In this document: in pieces, positions 17,703-26,783 of the stretch
Layout: every line of letters begins with the position of its first letter
How positions within the stretch are numbered: position 1 is the first letter of the stretch
Origin: CAZUGO01 sp964619935
GTDB taxonomy: Bacteria; Planctomycetota; Phycisphaerae; UBA1845; CAIVHJ01
Assembly (NCBI GenBank): GCA_964619935.1
Contig: CAZUGO010000039.1
Coordinates: 1-46,933, forward strand
DNA: 46,933 nt
Direction of reading: 5' to 3'
Translations under genes and position numbers: made by a program
The notes under the pieces: generated by a model
The model's input: only the letters and a program-made list of their open reading frames with translations
Databases searched by the model: none
Told to the model about the DNA's origin: nothing

Positions 17703-18305
17703 TCAGAAGGGGGTGTGGTGATCGAGGGCCCGCTCGATGGCCCGTCGAACCTTGGCATGCACTTCATCGGGGTTGCTGATGCCGTCCCACCAGGCATCGA
17801 CGCTCTTGGACCCGGTCAGTGAGAACCCGATCGATCCGGCGTTGCACAACCGCTCGAACCAGCGAATGTTCACATAGGTGTTGCGGATGTGGACCAGCGG
17901 GGCCTCGAACAGAGCGACCTGGGCGATCCCGCGGTAAGACATCACCCTGCGGTTGGTCAAGACAAACAGGCGCGATCCCCATTGCAGCAGCGCCACGGTC
18001 AGCCGCGCCACGGTGATGACCACGGCCAACTGCATCATGGCCCGCTGTGAAAACATGGGGTGTAATCGATCGAGCAGCGGGGCGGCCAACAGGAGGGTAC
18101 CGGCGGCCAGCAGCCAGGGCATGGACACCAGCACCATGAACCACACCGACGGTTTCAGGGTCAGAATGACAATCTCGCCGCCGTCCAGAAACTCGCCGGG
18201 GACGATCCGCCCGTAGGTCAGCAGCCCGGGGATGACATGGGCCTCGGCTCCTTCTTCGCTGAATGCCGGCTGGGAAAGGTGTGTTGGACCGTGGCGCTGG
18301 ATCAT
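17703..18305 (-). CDS. bacterial PH-domain (bPH2) membrane protein
   Basis: A 200-residue protein with two adjacent hydrophobic helices (about residues 52-77 and 90-108). A bacterial PH domain of the YdbS/bPH2 type follows: FVLTNRRVMSYRGI and the later IRNTYVNIRWFERLCNAGSIGF are the characteristic strands. Family function is membrane-associated and poorly defined. It lies 66 bp downstream of hpt in the same direction and may be the last gene of the kinase-cyclase-hpt run. A convergent terminator stands just beyond its 3' end. Confidence 0.8.
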   Translation of the reverse strand: MIQRHGPTHLSQPAFSEEGAEAHVIPGLLTYGRIVPGEFLDGGEIVILTLKPSVWFMVLVSMPWLLAAGTLLLAAPLLDRLHPMFSQRAMMQLAVVITVARLTVALLQWGSRLFVLTNRRVMSYRGIAQVALFEAPLVHIRNTYVNIRWFERLCNAGSIGFSLTGSKSVDAWWDGISNPDEVHAKVRRAIERALDHHTPF

Positions 18306-18371
18306 GCTGCTGAGCCCTAGAGCCGCCGTGGCAGCCCTGCGGTATGGTTTGGTCGGCGGCAGCAGGCCGCT

Positions 18372-18911
18372 CTAGTACAATTCGGAACGCAACACGCCGA
18401 TGTGCGGGTAGTTCCGATAATGATCATTATAATCAAGGCCGTAGCCCACCACAAAGGCGTCCTCGATGTCGAAACCCACAAAATCGGCCTGGACGTCGTC
18501 CGGGGCTTTGGCCGTCTTGCGGAGCAGCACGCAGGTTCGCAGGCTGGCGGGCTTGAGGGCCAGCAGTTCCTGAGTGACCAACCGTAGGGTGCGGCCGGTG
18601 TCCAGAATGTCGTCAATGACCAGGACATCCTCATTGTGAATATCGAGGTCTAGGTCCTTAAGCATCTTGGGGGGGGTGCCGGTGGTGGTGGCACCCCGGT
18701 AGCTGGACACCGCGACCAGCCCGATCTTCATGCGAATGGGCAGGTGGCGGATGAGGTCGGCCAGGAAGATGATCGAGCCCGAAAGGATGGTGACCAGGGT
18801 CAGACCGCGGTCCGAATCGGGATAGGTCCGGGCGATCTCCTCGGCCACCTCGCGGACCCGGTCGGCGATCCGCTCGCGGGTGATCATGATCCGGCTGATG
18901 TCGTCACGCAT
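18372..18911 (-). CDS. hpt: hypoxanthine phosphoribosyltransferase
   Basis: A 179-residue purine-salvage enzyme that joins hypoxanthine or guanine to PRPP, giving IMP or GMP in the cytoplasm. The PRPP-binding motif VLVIDDILDTGRTL is intact. The early LSGSIIFLADL and SSYRGATTTG stretches and the C-terminal VGYGLDYNDHYRN are family hallmarks. The length is normal. I place the start at the ATG 18911 (MRDDISRIM), not the upstream end of the frame at 18974, because family alignment begins there and GGTGGGA precedes it. It is in line with the cyclase gene upstream, 99 bp apart. Confidence 0.92.
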   Translation of the reverse strand: MRDDISRIMITRERIADRVREVAEEIARTYPDSDRGLTLVTILSGSIIFLADLIRHLPIRMKIGLVAVSSYRGATTTGTPPKMLKDLDLDIHNEDVLVIDDILDTGRTLRLVTQELLALKPASLRTCVLLRKTAKAPDDVQADFVGFDIEDAFVVGYGLDYNDHYRNYPHIGVLRSELY

Positions 18912-19010
18912 GGTCCCACCGGCCCTGAGTCGCAGTCGCGCCCCTATTGTATGACAGATCGCGGTTCCTGCCATCCTCCGCAGCGTCGAATTATGACGGC
19001 CTCACGCTGC

Positions 19011-20000
19011 CTAGGGGGCGGACGTGACCTGCGAGGAAGCGTCGGCCGGGGTGGGCTGCAGGGTGCACACTTGGTCCCGTCCGGCGCGTTTCGCGGCGTA
19101 CAGCGCCTTGTCGGCCTGATTCAGGAGCTGTTCCGCGCTGAGCAGGTCGTCGTGGTTCTGGGCGACGCCGACGCTGACCGTCACGCGGACGGTGGCTTCG
19201 GGGCAAGCGATGGATGTGGACCTCACGGCGCAACGATAGCGCTCGGCGCCGCGCTGTGCCGCCGGCAGGTCGCTGCCGGGACACACGATCAAGAATTCTT
19301 CGCCGCCGATGCGGAAGACGGGTTCGCCGGCTGGCGCTGCCGCTCGGAGCGCCGCGGCCACGGCGCGCAGCACCGCGTCGCCGACGTCGTGGCCGTGGTC
19401 GTCGTTGCAGCGTTTGAAATGATCGATGTCCACCAGCAGGCAGGACAGTGCCCGGTGCTTCCTGCGGGCCGCAGACCAGCACTCCTCCAGGTAGCGCATC
19501 GCTTCGCGGCGATTGCCGAGCCCGGTGAGGTCGTCGGTCTTGGACAGGTTCTCCAACCGCTCGTTGACGACTGCCAATTCGGCGTTGCTCTTGTGCAAAG
19601 CCAGCCGCTCGCGGGCCAACGCCGCCTCCAGGGCCACGATGCGACTGGCCGCTTTGAGGCGTGCGGTCAGTTCGGTCTGGGCAAACGGCTTGGACAAGAA
19701 ATCGTCGGCGCCGGCTTCGAAGGCCTCCACGAGTTGGGCCCGATCGGAATGGGCGGTGAGCATGATGATGTAGACGAAGCCGGCGACCTCCGAGTGACGG
19801 ATTGCCCGGCAGAGTTCCATGCCGTCCATCACCGGCATCATCAGGTCGGTGATGACGATGTGCGGGCCCTGGTCGTGGACCACCCGCAGGGCCTCCTTGC
19901 CGTTCGAGGCGTTGAGCACCTCGTATCCGGCATCTTCCAGCTCGTAGGTCAGCAACTTCAGGTTGTCCGGAACATCGTCCACGATCAGTATCTTGGGCAT
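19011..20000 (-). CDS. response regulator diguanylate cyclase (REC-GGDEF)
   Basis: A 329-residue protein that should make cyclic di-GMP when phosphorylated. Residues 1-122 are a receiver (ILIVDDVPDN, acceptor Asp in VITDLMMPVMDG, Lys in LSKPF). A short coiled-coil linker (about 130-160) leads to a GGDEF domain beginning at DDLTGLGNRR. The active site is GGEEF, a functional variant, and the substrate-site DIDHFKRCND is present. The usual RxxD inhibitory site before GGEEF is missing, so product inhibition at that site is unlikely. Its start lies 32 bp after the kinase stop, so the kinase is the probable partner. Confidence 0.92.
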   Translation of the reverse strand: MPKILIVDDVPDNLKLLTYELEDAGYEVLNASNGKEALRVVHDQGPHIVITDLMMPVMDGMELCRAIRHSEVAGFVYIIMLTAHSDRAQLVEAFEAGADDFLSKPFAQTELTARLKAASRIVALEAALARERLALHKSNAELAVVNERLENLSKTDDLTGLGNRREAMRYLEECWSAARRKHRALSCLLVDIDHFKRCNDDHGHDVGDAVLRAVAAALRAAAPAGEPVFRIGGEEFLIVCPGSDLPAAQRGAERYRCAVRSTSIACPEATVRVTVSVGVAQNHDDLLSAEQLLNQADKALYAAKRAGRDQVCTLQPTPADASSQVTSAP

Positions 20001-20032
20001 GGCCGTATCCTCTTGGGCACCGGGCCGGTCAT

Positions 20033-21994
20033 TCAGCAGACTTCGGCCGCGGCCAGTTCCAGTTGCAGCGGCAGGGTGATCATGAACTCGCTCCCGACAC
20101 CCGGCTCGCTGGTCAGCCGCAGGCAGCCGCCGTGCAGGCGAACGTACTCATCGGTCAGCGGCAGCCCCAGGCCGGTCCCGCCGACACCGGAACGGTCCAG
20201 GCGACCAAACTTCTCGAAGACCCGCTGCTGGTCTTCTGGACTGATGCCGATGCCGGTATCGGCCACCGCGATCATCGCCACCTCGCCGAGACAGGGATCA
20301 TGATCGCGGGCCAGGCGCACCGTGATGTGACCGGTTTCGGTGTAGTTGATGGCGTTGGAGATCAGGTTCATGGTCATGTGTTTCAGCTTGACGGCGTCGG
20401 CCGTAATCCGCAGCGGGGCATCCGGGAACTCGGTGCGGATGGCCAGGTTCTTGTTCTCCGCCAGCGGTGCGGTAATCTCGACAACCTCGTGTACGGCGGC
20501 CAGCAGATCGAAGGTCGTGCAGTGCAGCTCCATGCACCCGGCTTCGACCTTGGACAGGTCCAGCAGGTCGTTGATCAAACGCAGCAGATGCTGGGCATTG
20601 CGCTCCACGGTCTTGAGGGCGTCCTGGTCGCGTTCGCTGATTGTTCCGCTCAGGCGGGTCTGCAACCGGCGGGTAAACCCGATGATGGCGTTCATCGGGG
20701 TGCGCAGTTCGTGCGACATGTTGGCCAGAAAGTCGCTCTTGGCCCTGGTGGCCTGCTCCGCGATCTCTTTGGCGGTGCGAAGTTCCGCTTCGGTCTGGCG
20801 GCGCTCGGTGACGTCGGTGATCGATCCGGCCATTCGCAGCGGCCGCCCCTGTGGATCCCGGAAGGCCTGTCCGTGGGACCGGAACCAGCGATAGGTGCCC
20901 AGGCGGGTACGCATGCGGTACTCCACTTCATACGGGCGGCGGGTGTCCAGATGGCTCTGCACCGCGGCCAGCACGCGGTCGCGATCGTCGGGGTGTAGCA
21001 CGTTGTGCCAGTCGGCCGCCTGCTGGCCGAATTCGTCATCGCGGTAGCCCAGCAAGGCCTTGAACCGCGGAGAGTAGTACACGACGCTGGTCGGTATGTT
21101 CCAATCCCAGATACCGTCGGACGAGCCGCGCAGGACCCCGTCGAGGCGCTGGGCGCTGAGCCGGCCCGCTTCGGCCGCATCATGAAGCCCACCGAAATGC
21201 AACAGCAGGCCGGCCAATGGCAGGAAGGTCGCGATCAGGCCCAGCACCGCGGCCGCCGTGAACTCCCAGGGGTTTCGACCGGCCGCGGCGCAGCCCTCGA
21301 ACCACACGGCGGCGGCGTGTGGCAGGGCCGATAATCCCAGGGCCGTGGTCAGCGGCGTCCGCCGTGGGCGCTCGACCACCCAAAACAAAAGCGCCGCCAG
21401 TACGAAAGGCAGCAGCGCCCAAAGATACACCGGATCCAGGGTTCCCGGCGGAATGCCGGCCGGCCGGCCGGTCGTGAAGCGACTCCAGAATTGAGCGATT
21501 CCGCAAGCAGTGATCAGGGTGCCACCGGCGACGGTCGCTGCCCACCACAAGCGATGTTGCCGGGCACCCGGCTGCGGTCGGAACACCGCGCACCAGCCGC
21601 TGAACAGCATGGCGGCAATCCCCAGGCGGTACAAGGCCCGGGTCGGATCGATCGCGTGTCGGAGTGGCGCCGGGCCGCCGCCGGCGGCCAGACCCTCGAT
21701 GATGGCCACGCCGGCCAACGCCAGACAGAGCATCAGCCATTCGCCGCGGCGCGTCAGGTGCCCATAAAACCCGACGCCAACGGCAGCCAGCAGTGCGGCA
21801 CAGGCGGTGGCCCATTGCAGGAGTGCTCCGGCGGAGCCGGTCTGAATCGAGGTCAGGTCGGACCCGAAGCCGATCCCGACGCCGGGGACGGCGCACAGCA
21901 GCACAACCCCGAGTGTCACCGTCCATTCGCGGCCGGTAAGCTGCGGAGCGCCGCCGTCGATGGGCGCACTGTCGGGGTCGGATCCTGGGTGCAT
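20033..21994 (-). CDS. membrane PAS histidine kinase
   Basis: A 653-residue sensor kinase. The first 265 residues hold about seven or eight hydrophobic helices, a multi-pass sensor region I cannot assign to a named MASE type. A PAS domain (about 285-395, closing at ITDVTERRQTEAEL) follows. Next come the dimerisation domain with the phospho-acceptor His in SHELRTPMNAIIGF (near 429) and an ATPase domain with N box NLISNAINYTETG, DTGIGI and GGTGLGL. There is no receiver, so it is not a hybrid. The REC-GGDEF gene follows after 32 bp, suggesting a kinase-to-cyclase pair. The signal is unknown. Confidence 0.92.
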   Translation of the reverse strand: MHPGSDPDSAPIDGGAPQLTGREWTVTLGVVLLCAVPGVGIGFGSDLTSIQTGSAGALLQWATACAALLAAVGVGFYGHLTRRGEWLMLCLALAGVAIIEGLAAGGGPAPLRHAIDPTRALYRLGIAAMLFSGWCAVFRPQPGARQHRLWWAATVAGGTLITACGIAQFWSRFTTGRPAGIPPGTLDPVYLWALLPFVLAALLFWVVERPRRTPLTTALGLSALPHAAAVWFEGCAAAGRNPWEFTAAAVLGLIATFLPLAGLLLHFGGLHDAAEAGRLSAQRLDGVLRGSSDGIWDWNIPTSVVYYSPRFKALLGYRDDEFGQQAADWHNVLHPDDRDRVLAAVQSHLDTRRPYEVEYRMRTRLGTYRWFRSHGQAFRDPQGRPLRMAGSITDVTERRQTEAELRTAKEIAEQATRAKSDFLANMSHELRTPMNAIIGFTRRLQTRLSGTISERDQDALKTVERNAQHLLRLINDLLDLSKVEAGCMELHCTTFDLLAAVHEVVEITAPLAENKNLAIRTEFPDAPLRITADAVKLKHMTMNLISNAINYTETGHITVRLARDHDPCLGEVAMIAVADTGIGISPEDQQRVFEKFGRLDRSGVGGTGLGLPLTDEYVRLHGGCLRLTSEPGVGSEFMITLPLQLELAAAEVC

Positions 21995-22234
21995 GAGGAA
22001 GTCGGCCGCTCCTGTGTGTGGACAAACACAATGCCATCGATAACATCGGGAATATCCGGTTCAGGCTCCAAGAACCCGGGCTTGGAGGCAGGCACGATGG
22101 CCTGAACTCATGGGGTGCGGCGGGTTATCGGGCGGTGTTCGTGGTGGGTCACAGGGTGTGGGTGTGCCGGCGTTCCCGCTTCTCGGCGCGCGCCGGTCGG
22201 TCTTGGTCGCGGCCGGTTGCTGAGTGCAGACGAT

Positions 22235-24841
22235 TCAGGGACAGGGTCCCCAGGCACCCAGCAAGAGGGCCAGGTCGGCGGCATTGACTCCGCCATCGTC
22301 GTTAAGGTCGGCTGGATGGCCGGGATTCAGTCCCCAGGCCCCCAACAGAATCGCCAGATCGATGGCGTTGACCTGGCCGTCGCCGGTGAGGTTGAGGTCG
22401 GCGATGCACGGCGCCACCACCTCGAACTGCCGCATCATGTCGTGGTCCTCATGCTCGATGATGTGGCAGTGGTACGGGAACTTGCCGGTGTAATCCTCGA
22501 AGCGGGCAATGACCCGGGTGATCTCCAGCGGGTTTGCCCGGACGGTGTCCTTCCAGCCGATCTCATTGGCCGGCGGTTCCTGCGGGACGCCGATCGGCAC
22601 GATGTCCTCGCCGTCAACCATAAACGGTTGACGATCCAGAACCTGGAACATCACCAGGTGCATGTGCATGGGGTGCATCATGCCGGATCGGTTGATGAAG
22701 CTCCAGATTTCGGTGGTGCCCAGGACCGGGAACTCGGTAATGTCGTGCCAGCCTAGACCATTGATCCGCCAGGCAAAGCCGGTGCAGTCGTCGCTTTCGG
22801 TCCGGAGCTGGAACTCGCGGGATGCGACCGATTCTTCCTCCGGAATGATTACCAGCGGGCGCAGGATTGCCGGCAGCGGCGTGGTCACTCCGGCGTCGCT
22901 GGTCACAATGAACTTCATGATCTCGGGAATCACTCCCAGACCCGGGTTGCCGGGGAACGGGGCCGGGGCGCTGTTGGTCAGGACGATCTCAGTGCCGGCG
23001 GCATAGCTGGCGAAGTCGATCACGACATCGGCGCGTTCGGCCGGGGCCAGGGTCAGTTGGTTCAGGGCAACCGGCGCCTGCAACAGTCCGCCATCGGTGC
23101 CGATCTGGCGGATGGCCGCCCCGTTGGACAAGGCCAGGGTGTAGGTTCTGGATCCCGAGCCGTTCAGGATGCGGAAGCGGTACTTGCCGCGCTTGACGTT
23201 CAGAAAGGGCCAGACTTTGCCGTTGACCAGCACCGTGTCGCCGAAGAAATGCGGTTCCCAATCCACCGGATACTGCAACGTGCCGTCTGGATTGAAGGTG
23301 CGGTCCTGGATGACCAGCGGGATTTCGTACGCTCCGGAAGGCAGTGCCAGGTCGGCCTCGAAGGCGTCGCGGATCATGTAAAACCCGGCCAGGCCCAGAT
23401 ACACGTTCAAGCGGGTGATGCCCAGGGCGTGGTCGTGATACCACAGGGTCGCCGGCAGTTGGTGGTTGGGATACACAAACACCTGGCTCTCCCCGGGCAG
23501 GAGGGTGTCTTCGGGGTAACCATCGGATGTCGCGTGGGTGTGGGCACCGTGCAGGTGAACCACCGTTCGCGGACTGGGGCCTTCCATGTTCGGCCCGTGC
23601 AGGCACAAGTCCACCGGAAGGTAATGCACGGTCAGCAGCCTGTTGGATTCGTCGCGCAAATCGCTGATCCAGTTGACCGTCACCGGCTTGTCGGTTGCGG
23701 CCTCGATGGTCGGACCCGGGTACATGCCGTCGTAACCCCACAGCGTGGTCGGCGGCAGGTCGCGATGCAGCTGCTGCTGGAACTGGGTGATGGCGATCTC
23801 GTAGGAGGCGGTGCCGCCTGCGCTGCCGCGTGTCGGCTGAGCCACCGGCGGGATCGGCAGCGGATCGACGAACGGCTCCAGCACCACCGGGCACAAGCCC
23901 GGCAGGCAGGACGTGCCATTGCCTTGAAAGGTGCCGTCGCCCACAGCGCACGCGACCGGCAATTCCTCCGAACAGGTGGCATCGTGATGGCAGCAGGCCC
24001 CGATCGCCGGCAGGCAAGGGTCGCCGGTGCAATCGCTGCCATCGCCCAGATAGGTGCCCAGGTTCATGGCGCACGCCGACGAGGTGTGAATCTGGCACAG
24101 GCCACCGGGCAGGCAGCAACCGCCGGTCGGGTCCGGCGGCGTGAAAGTGATGGTCAGTTTGGGGCGCTGGGTCGAGATGCCACCTTCGCGGGCCACAAAG
24201 CGTCGGGCGGTTTGCGACATGAATTCGACCCCGCGCACGATCCAGCCGTAGTTGGTCCCCGGCGCATCCAGCCAGGCCTGGACGTCGGCAATCATTTGAG
24301 GCGATGACCAGGTGTAGGGACCGAAGATCACATCGACGAAGGTGGTGGCGCTCGCGGTGCCGGAAAACTCGCCTCCCGGCGTGGTCCAGAGCGTCGTCCG
24401 ATAGAAGGCGTGGGACCAAGTTGCGTCACCGGGTTCAGCCTCTGCTCCCTGGCCGCCAGGGCTGGCCGAGGATCCGGCCTCGCCCCAATCCTGTTCCAGG
24501 CGATAGAGGTCCACCGGCAGCGCATTCGTGCTCTGCGTCTGGACCATGAACAACTGCAGGGTGACATCGTCGATCACCGAGCCCGCCGGAATCGCCGCGG
24601 CGATGTCGAACATGACCAGCCCGCGCCGGATGTTACCCTGGTTGTTGCGGCCCGCAAACAGGAACTCGCCGGCGCCGTTGCTGTTGTCGAGGCTGTCGCG
24701 ACCGGTATAGATGGAATTGTCCTTGGCGGCGACCAGTTCGATCACGTCGCCCGGGGAGACTGAGGTCATGGCCAGTCCATGCAACGCGGCCACAACGATC
24801 GGCAGGATTCTGGAGCGGGGTCCGGCGTCGCGGCGAATCAT
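22235..24841 (-). CDS. secreted multicopper oxidase with DNRLRE-like and dockerin-like domains
   Basis: An 868-residue exported enzyme. Domain order: signal peptide (to about residue 27); a DNRLRE-like beta domain (30-190); a Cys-rich insert with two GCC/ACC-type repeats (200-265); a CotA-like multicopper oxidase (about 275-810); and a tandem dockerin-like tail with two LLGAWG units. All copper ligands are visible: HLHGAHTH, WYHDHALG, HPMHMHLV and HCHIIEHEDHDMM (type 1 Cys with axial Met). It should oxidise metals, phenols or similar with oxygen, outside the cytoplasm. The ATG at 24841 has GGAG 8 bases upstream and starts the signal peptide; the open frame to 24973 is not used. It is divergent from the CHRD gene. 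Confidence 0.9.
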   Translation of the reverse strand: MIRRDAGPRSRILPIVVAALHGLAMTSVSPGDVIELVAAKDNSIYTGRDSLDNSNGAGEFLFAGRNNQGNIRRGLVMFDIAAAIPAGSVIDDVTLQLFMVQTQSTNALPVDLYRLEQDWGEAGSSASPGGQGAEAEPGDATWSHAFYRTTLWTTPGGEFSGTASATTFVDVIFGPYTWSSPQMIADVQAWLDAPGTNYGWIVRGVEFMSQTARRFVAREGGISTQRPKLTITFTPPDPTGGCCLPGGLCQIHTSSACAMNLGTYLGDGSDCTGDPCLPAIGACCHHDATCSEELPVACAVGDGTFQGNGTSCLPGLCPVVLEPFVDPLPIPPVAQPTRGSAGGTASYEIAITQFQQQLHRDLPPTTLWGYDGMYPGPTIEAATDKPVTVNWISDLRDESNRLLTVHYLPVDLCLHGPNMEGPSPRTVVHLHGAHTHATSDGYPEDTLLPGESQVFVYPNHQLPATLWYHDHALGITRLNVYLGLAGFYMIRDAFEADLALPSGAYEIPLVIQDRTFNPDGTLQYPVDWEPHFFGDTVLVNGKVWPFLNVKRGKYRFRILNGSGSRTYTLALSNGAAIRQIGTDGGLLQAPVALNQLTLAPAERADVVIDFASYAAGTEIVLTNSAPAPFPGNPGLGVIPEIMKFIVTSDAGVTTPLPAILRPLVIIPEEESVASREFQLRTESDDCTGFAWRINGLGWHDITEFPVLGTTEIWSFINRSGMMHPMHMHLVMFQVLDRQPFMVDGEDIVPIGVPQEPPANEIGWKDTVRANPLEITRVIARFEDYTGKFPYHCHIIEHEDHDMMRQFEVVAPCIADLNLTGDGQVNAIDLAILLGAWGLNPGHPADLNDDGGVNAADLALLLGAWGPCP

Positions 24842-25377
24842 AGACAGTGCTCCGTAATCAAGATCAGACCCATTGCGCTGCGCGCCCTGACCGTGGATTG
24901 GACAATGAGGCGTCCGCGCGAAGTAGCCAGTATATGCGATGATAGGTGACCTCGTGAAATCGGGCTTGGGCAATCTGGCTGTTAATGTGCGGCGTCGGAC
25001 GAAAGCCTACAACAGCGCTTTATATGACGCCTGAAGATTAGAGTTACCCAACGTCCGAGATCGTTCAACGTCCGAGTGTCGCAGGTGCCGGCCGGCCGGC
25101 AGGTCGACCGCTTGCGGACCCAGGGGGGGGCTGGAGCCGGCTTGGGCAAGCGTCTGACCAAGGCTGGGTTCGGCGCGCGGCGCCGGCCCCCCAACGCCCG
25201 GCGAATCTTTTGGCGGAACCCAGTGCCGGATGCAGAAATGGCGATCGCCGGCAGGGATTCGGCCGGGCCGAGCGCGGTGGGCAGTCGCTGGACGTTGTCC
25301 GGGAGCCCCGCCGTGGAGTATGATCGAGGGCACCTTTCCGGCGAATCTGTGGCCCGCACATCAATAGGAGAACGCTC
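24842..25377. other. divergent regulatory region between oxidase and CHRD genes
   Basis: About 535 bases that should hold two divergent promoters. Visible structure: an 11-bp direct repeat CAACGTCCGAG at 25049-25059 and 25066-25076 (17-bp period), possibly an operator, and a GC-only palindromic run at about 25086-25099. No coding sequence is evident, though frames are open in the GC-rich half. Confidence 0.45.
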
Positions 25378-26697
25378 ATGGATCCAATCTGCAGACCAGG
25401 ATTCAAGGGCACACTGACGGCTCCAGGCCCGCGGCTTGCGACACGCAACGTGGGGGTCCTGGCGGCGATCTTGCTGAGTGCGGCTCCGGCCGCCGCAGAG
25501 ACGCGCTCGTTGGTGTCCACCCTCAACGGTCACCAGGCAGCGGTGGCCAGTCCGGGGTTCGGCTGTGCCCGATTCATCATCGACACGGATGCCAACGCCC
25601 TGCATTACCACATCGCCTTTGGCGGGATGCTCGGCGTGGAGGCCATCGCGCACATCCACGGTCCTGCCGCGCCCGGCGCGCTCGGTCCGGTGATGGTCTT
25701 TCTGCCACTGGGCAACCCCAAGGTCGGGACCTGGAACTACCCCGAAGTCGCCGAGCCGACCCTGCTGAACGGACTGGCCTACATTGCTATCCACTCTTCG
25801 GTGTTTCCGGCGGATAGCGGCGAACTTCGCGGGCAGATTGTGGACTTCGTTGCCGTTCTGGATGAGGTTCAAGTCAACCCGCCCAGCGGCTCCGGTGGAC
25901 GCGGCTACGGGTTGTTCACCATCGATACCTGCGCGAATGAACTTACCTACACGATTGTCATCGAAGCGCTCGATGGCACAGAGACCGCCGCTGCGCTCCA
26001 CGGCTATGCCCTGCACACGGACAGTGGCGGCAGCGTTCATCCCTTGCCTCTGGGACCCGTCAAGACCGGCGTGTGGCCGTATCCGGAAGCGCAGGAACAG
26101 CGCATTCTGGACGGGCAGCTCTACGTGGACATTCACAGCACGCGGTTCGAGGACGGAGAGATCCGCGGGCAAGTGGTTCGTGCCGTGGCTCCGGTGGACG
26201 GGACTCAGGAAGTGCCGGCCACCGGCGTCCCCGGGCACGGTTGCGCCGAATTCGCTATTGACCGGGCCGCCGACACGTTGTCCTATTATCTGGCCTACGG
26301 CGATCTGACCGGACCCGCGACCGGGGTCCACATTCATGGCTACGCTCCGCCGGGGATGGAGGGCGGCGTGCAGCATGTCATCTCCGCCGGCAATCCGGTG
26401 GCCGGGCAATGGTCATACCCAGCGGCCAGCGAGGCGGATATCCTGGGAGGACTGACCTACGTCAACATCCACACCGCTGCCAACTCCGGCGGAGAAATCC
26501 GCGGGCAGGCGATTCTTCCGCTGCCTCCGTGCCCGGCGGATTTGGACTGCGACGGCGGTGTCGGGGCGGCTGACCTGGCGCTGTTGTTGGGCGCCTGGGG
26601 CCCAAACCCGGATCACGGGGCGGACTTCAATGACGACGGCGCGGTCAATGCCGGCGATCTGGCGATCTTGCTGGGTGGGTGGGGGCCGTGCCCGTGA
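25378..26697 (+). CDS. secreted triple CHRD-domain protein with dockerin-like tail
   Basis: A 439-residue exported protein. A signal peptide ends near APAAAE (about residue 41). Three CHRD domains follow (about 45-160, 165-275 and 275-385), each with the pattern of an IHG or HGYA strand, an LxxxYVNIH/YVDIH motif and a closing GEIRGQ or GELRGQ. The C-terminus is a tandem dockerin-like tail with DxDxDG/DFNDDG calcium-loop motifs and LLGAWG/LLGGWG helices. CHRD domains are beta domains of unclear biochemical role, first described in chordin. AGGAG precedes the ATG at 25378. The shared tail with the divergent oxidase suggests both go to the same surface location. Confidence 0.88.
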   Translation: MDPICRPGFKGTLTAPGPRLATRNVGVLAAILLSAAPAAAETRSLVSTLNGHQAAVASPGFGCARFIIDTDANALHYHIAFGGMLGVEAIAHIHGPAAPGALGPVMVFLPLGNPKVGTWNYPEVAEPTLLNGLAYIAIHSSVFPADSGELRGQIVDFVAVLDEVQVNPPSGSGGRGYGLFTIDTCANELTYTIVIEALDGTETAAALHGYALHTDSGGSVHPLPLGPVKTGVWPYPEAQEQRILDGQLYVDIHSTRFEDGEIRGQVVRAVAPVDGTQEVPATGVPGHGCAEFAIDRAADTLSYYLAYGDLTGPATGVHIHGYAPPGMEGGVQHVISAGNPVAGQWSYPAASEADILGGLTYVNIHTAANSGGEIRGQAILPLPPCPADLDCDGGVGAADLALLLGAWGPNPDHGADFNDDGAVNAGDLAILLGGWGPCP

Positions 26698-26783
26698 GGC
26701 CGGCCGCTGCCGGCGGAACCGGCGCGGTCTCGGTCGTGTTGGTCGGTCGATTGGATTTCTTGCCGAGGTCTTGGAGTCATTGT

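Noticed and set aside
18744..20303. Long plus-strand open frame of 519 codons
   Set aside because: It lies antisense to hpt, the REC-GGDEF gene and the kinase, crosses gene boundaries and has no domain. High GC suppresses stop codons.
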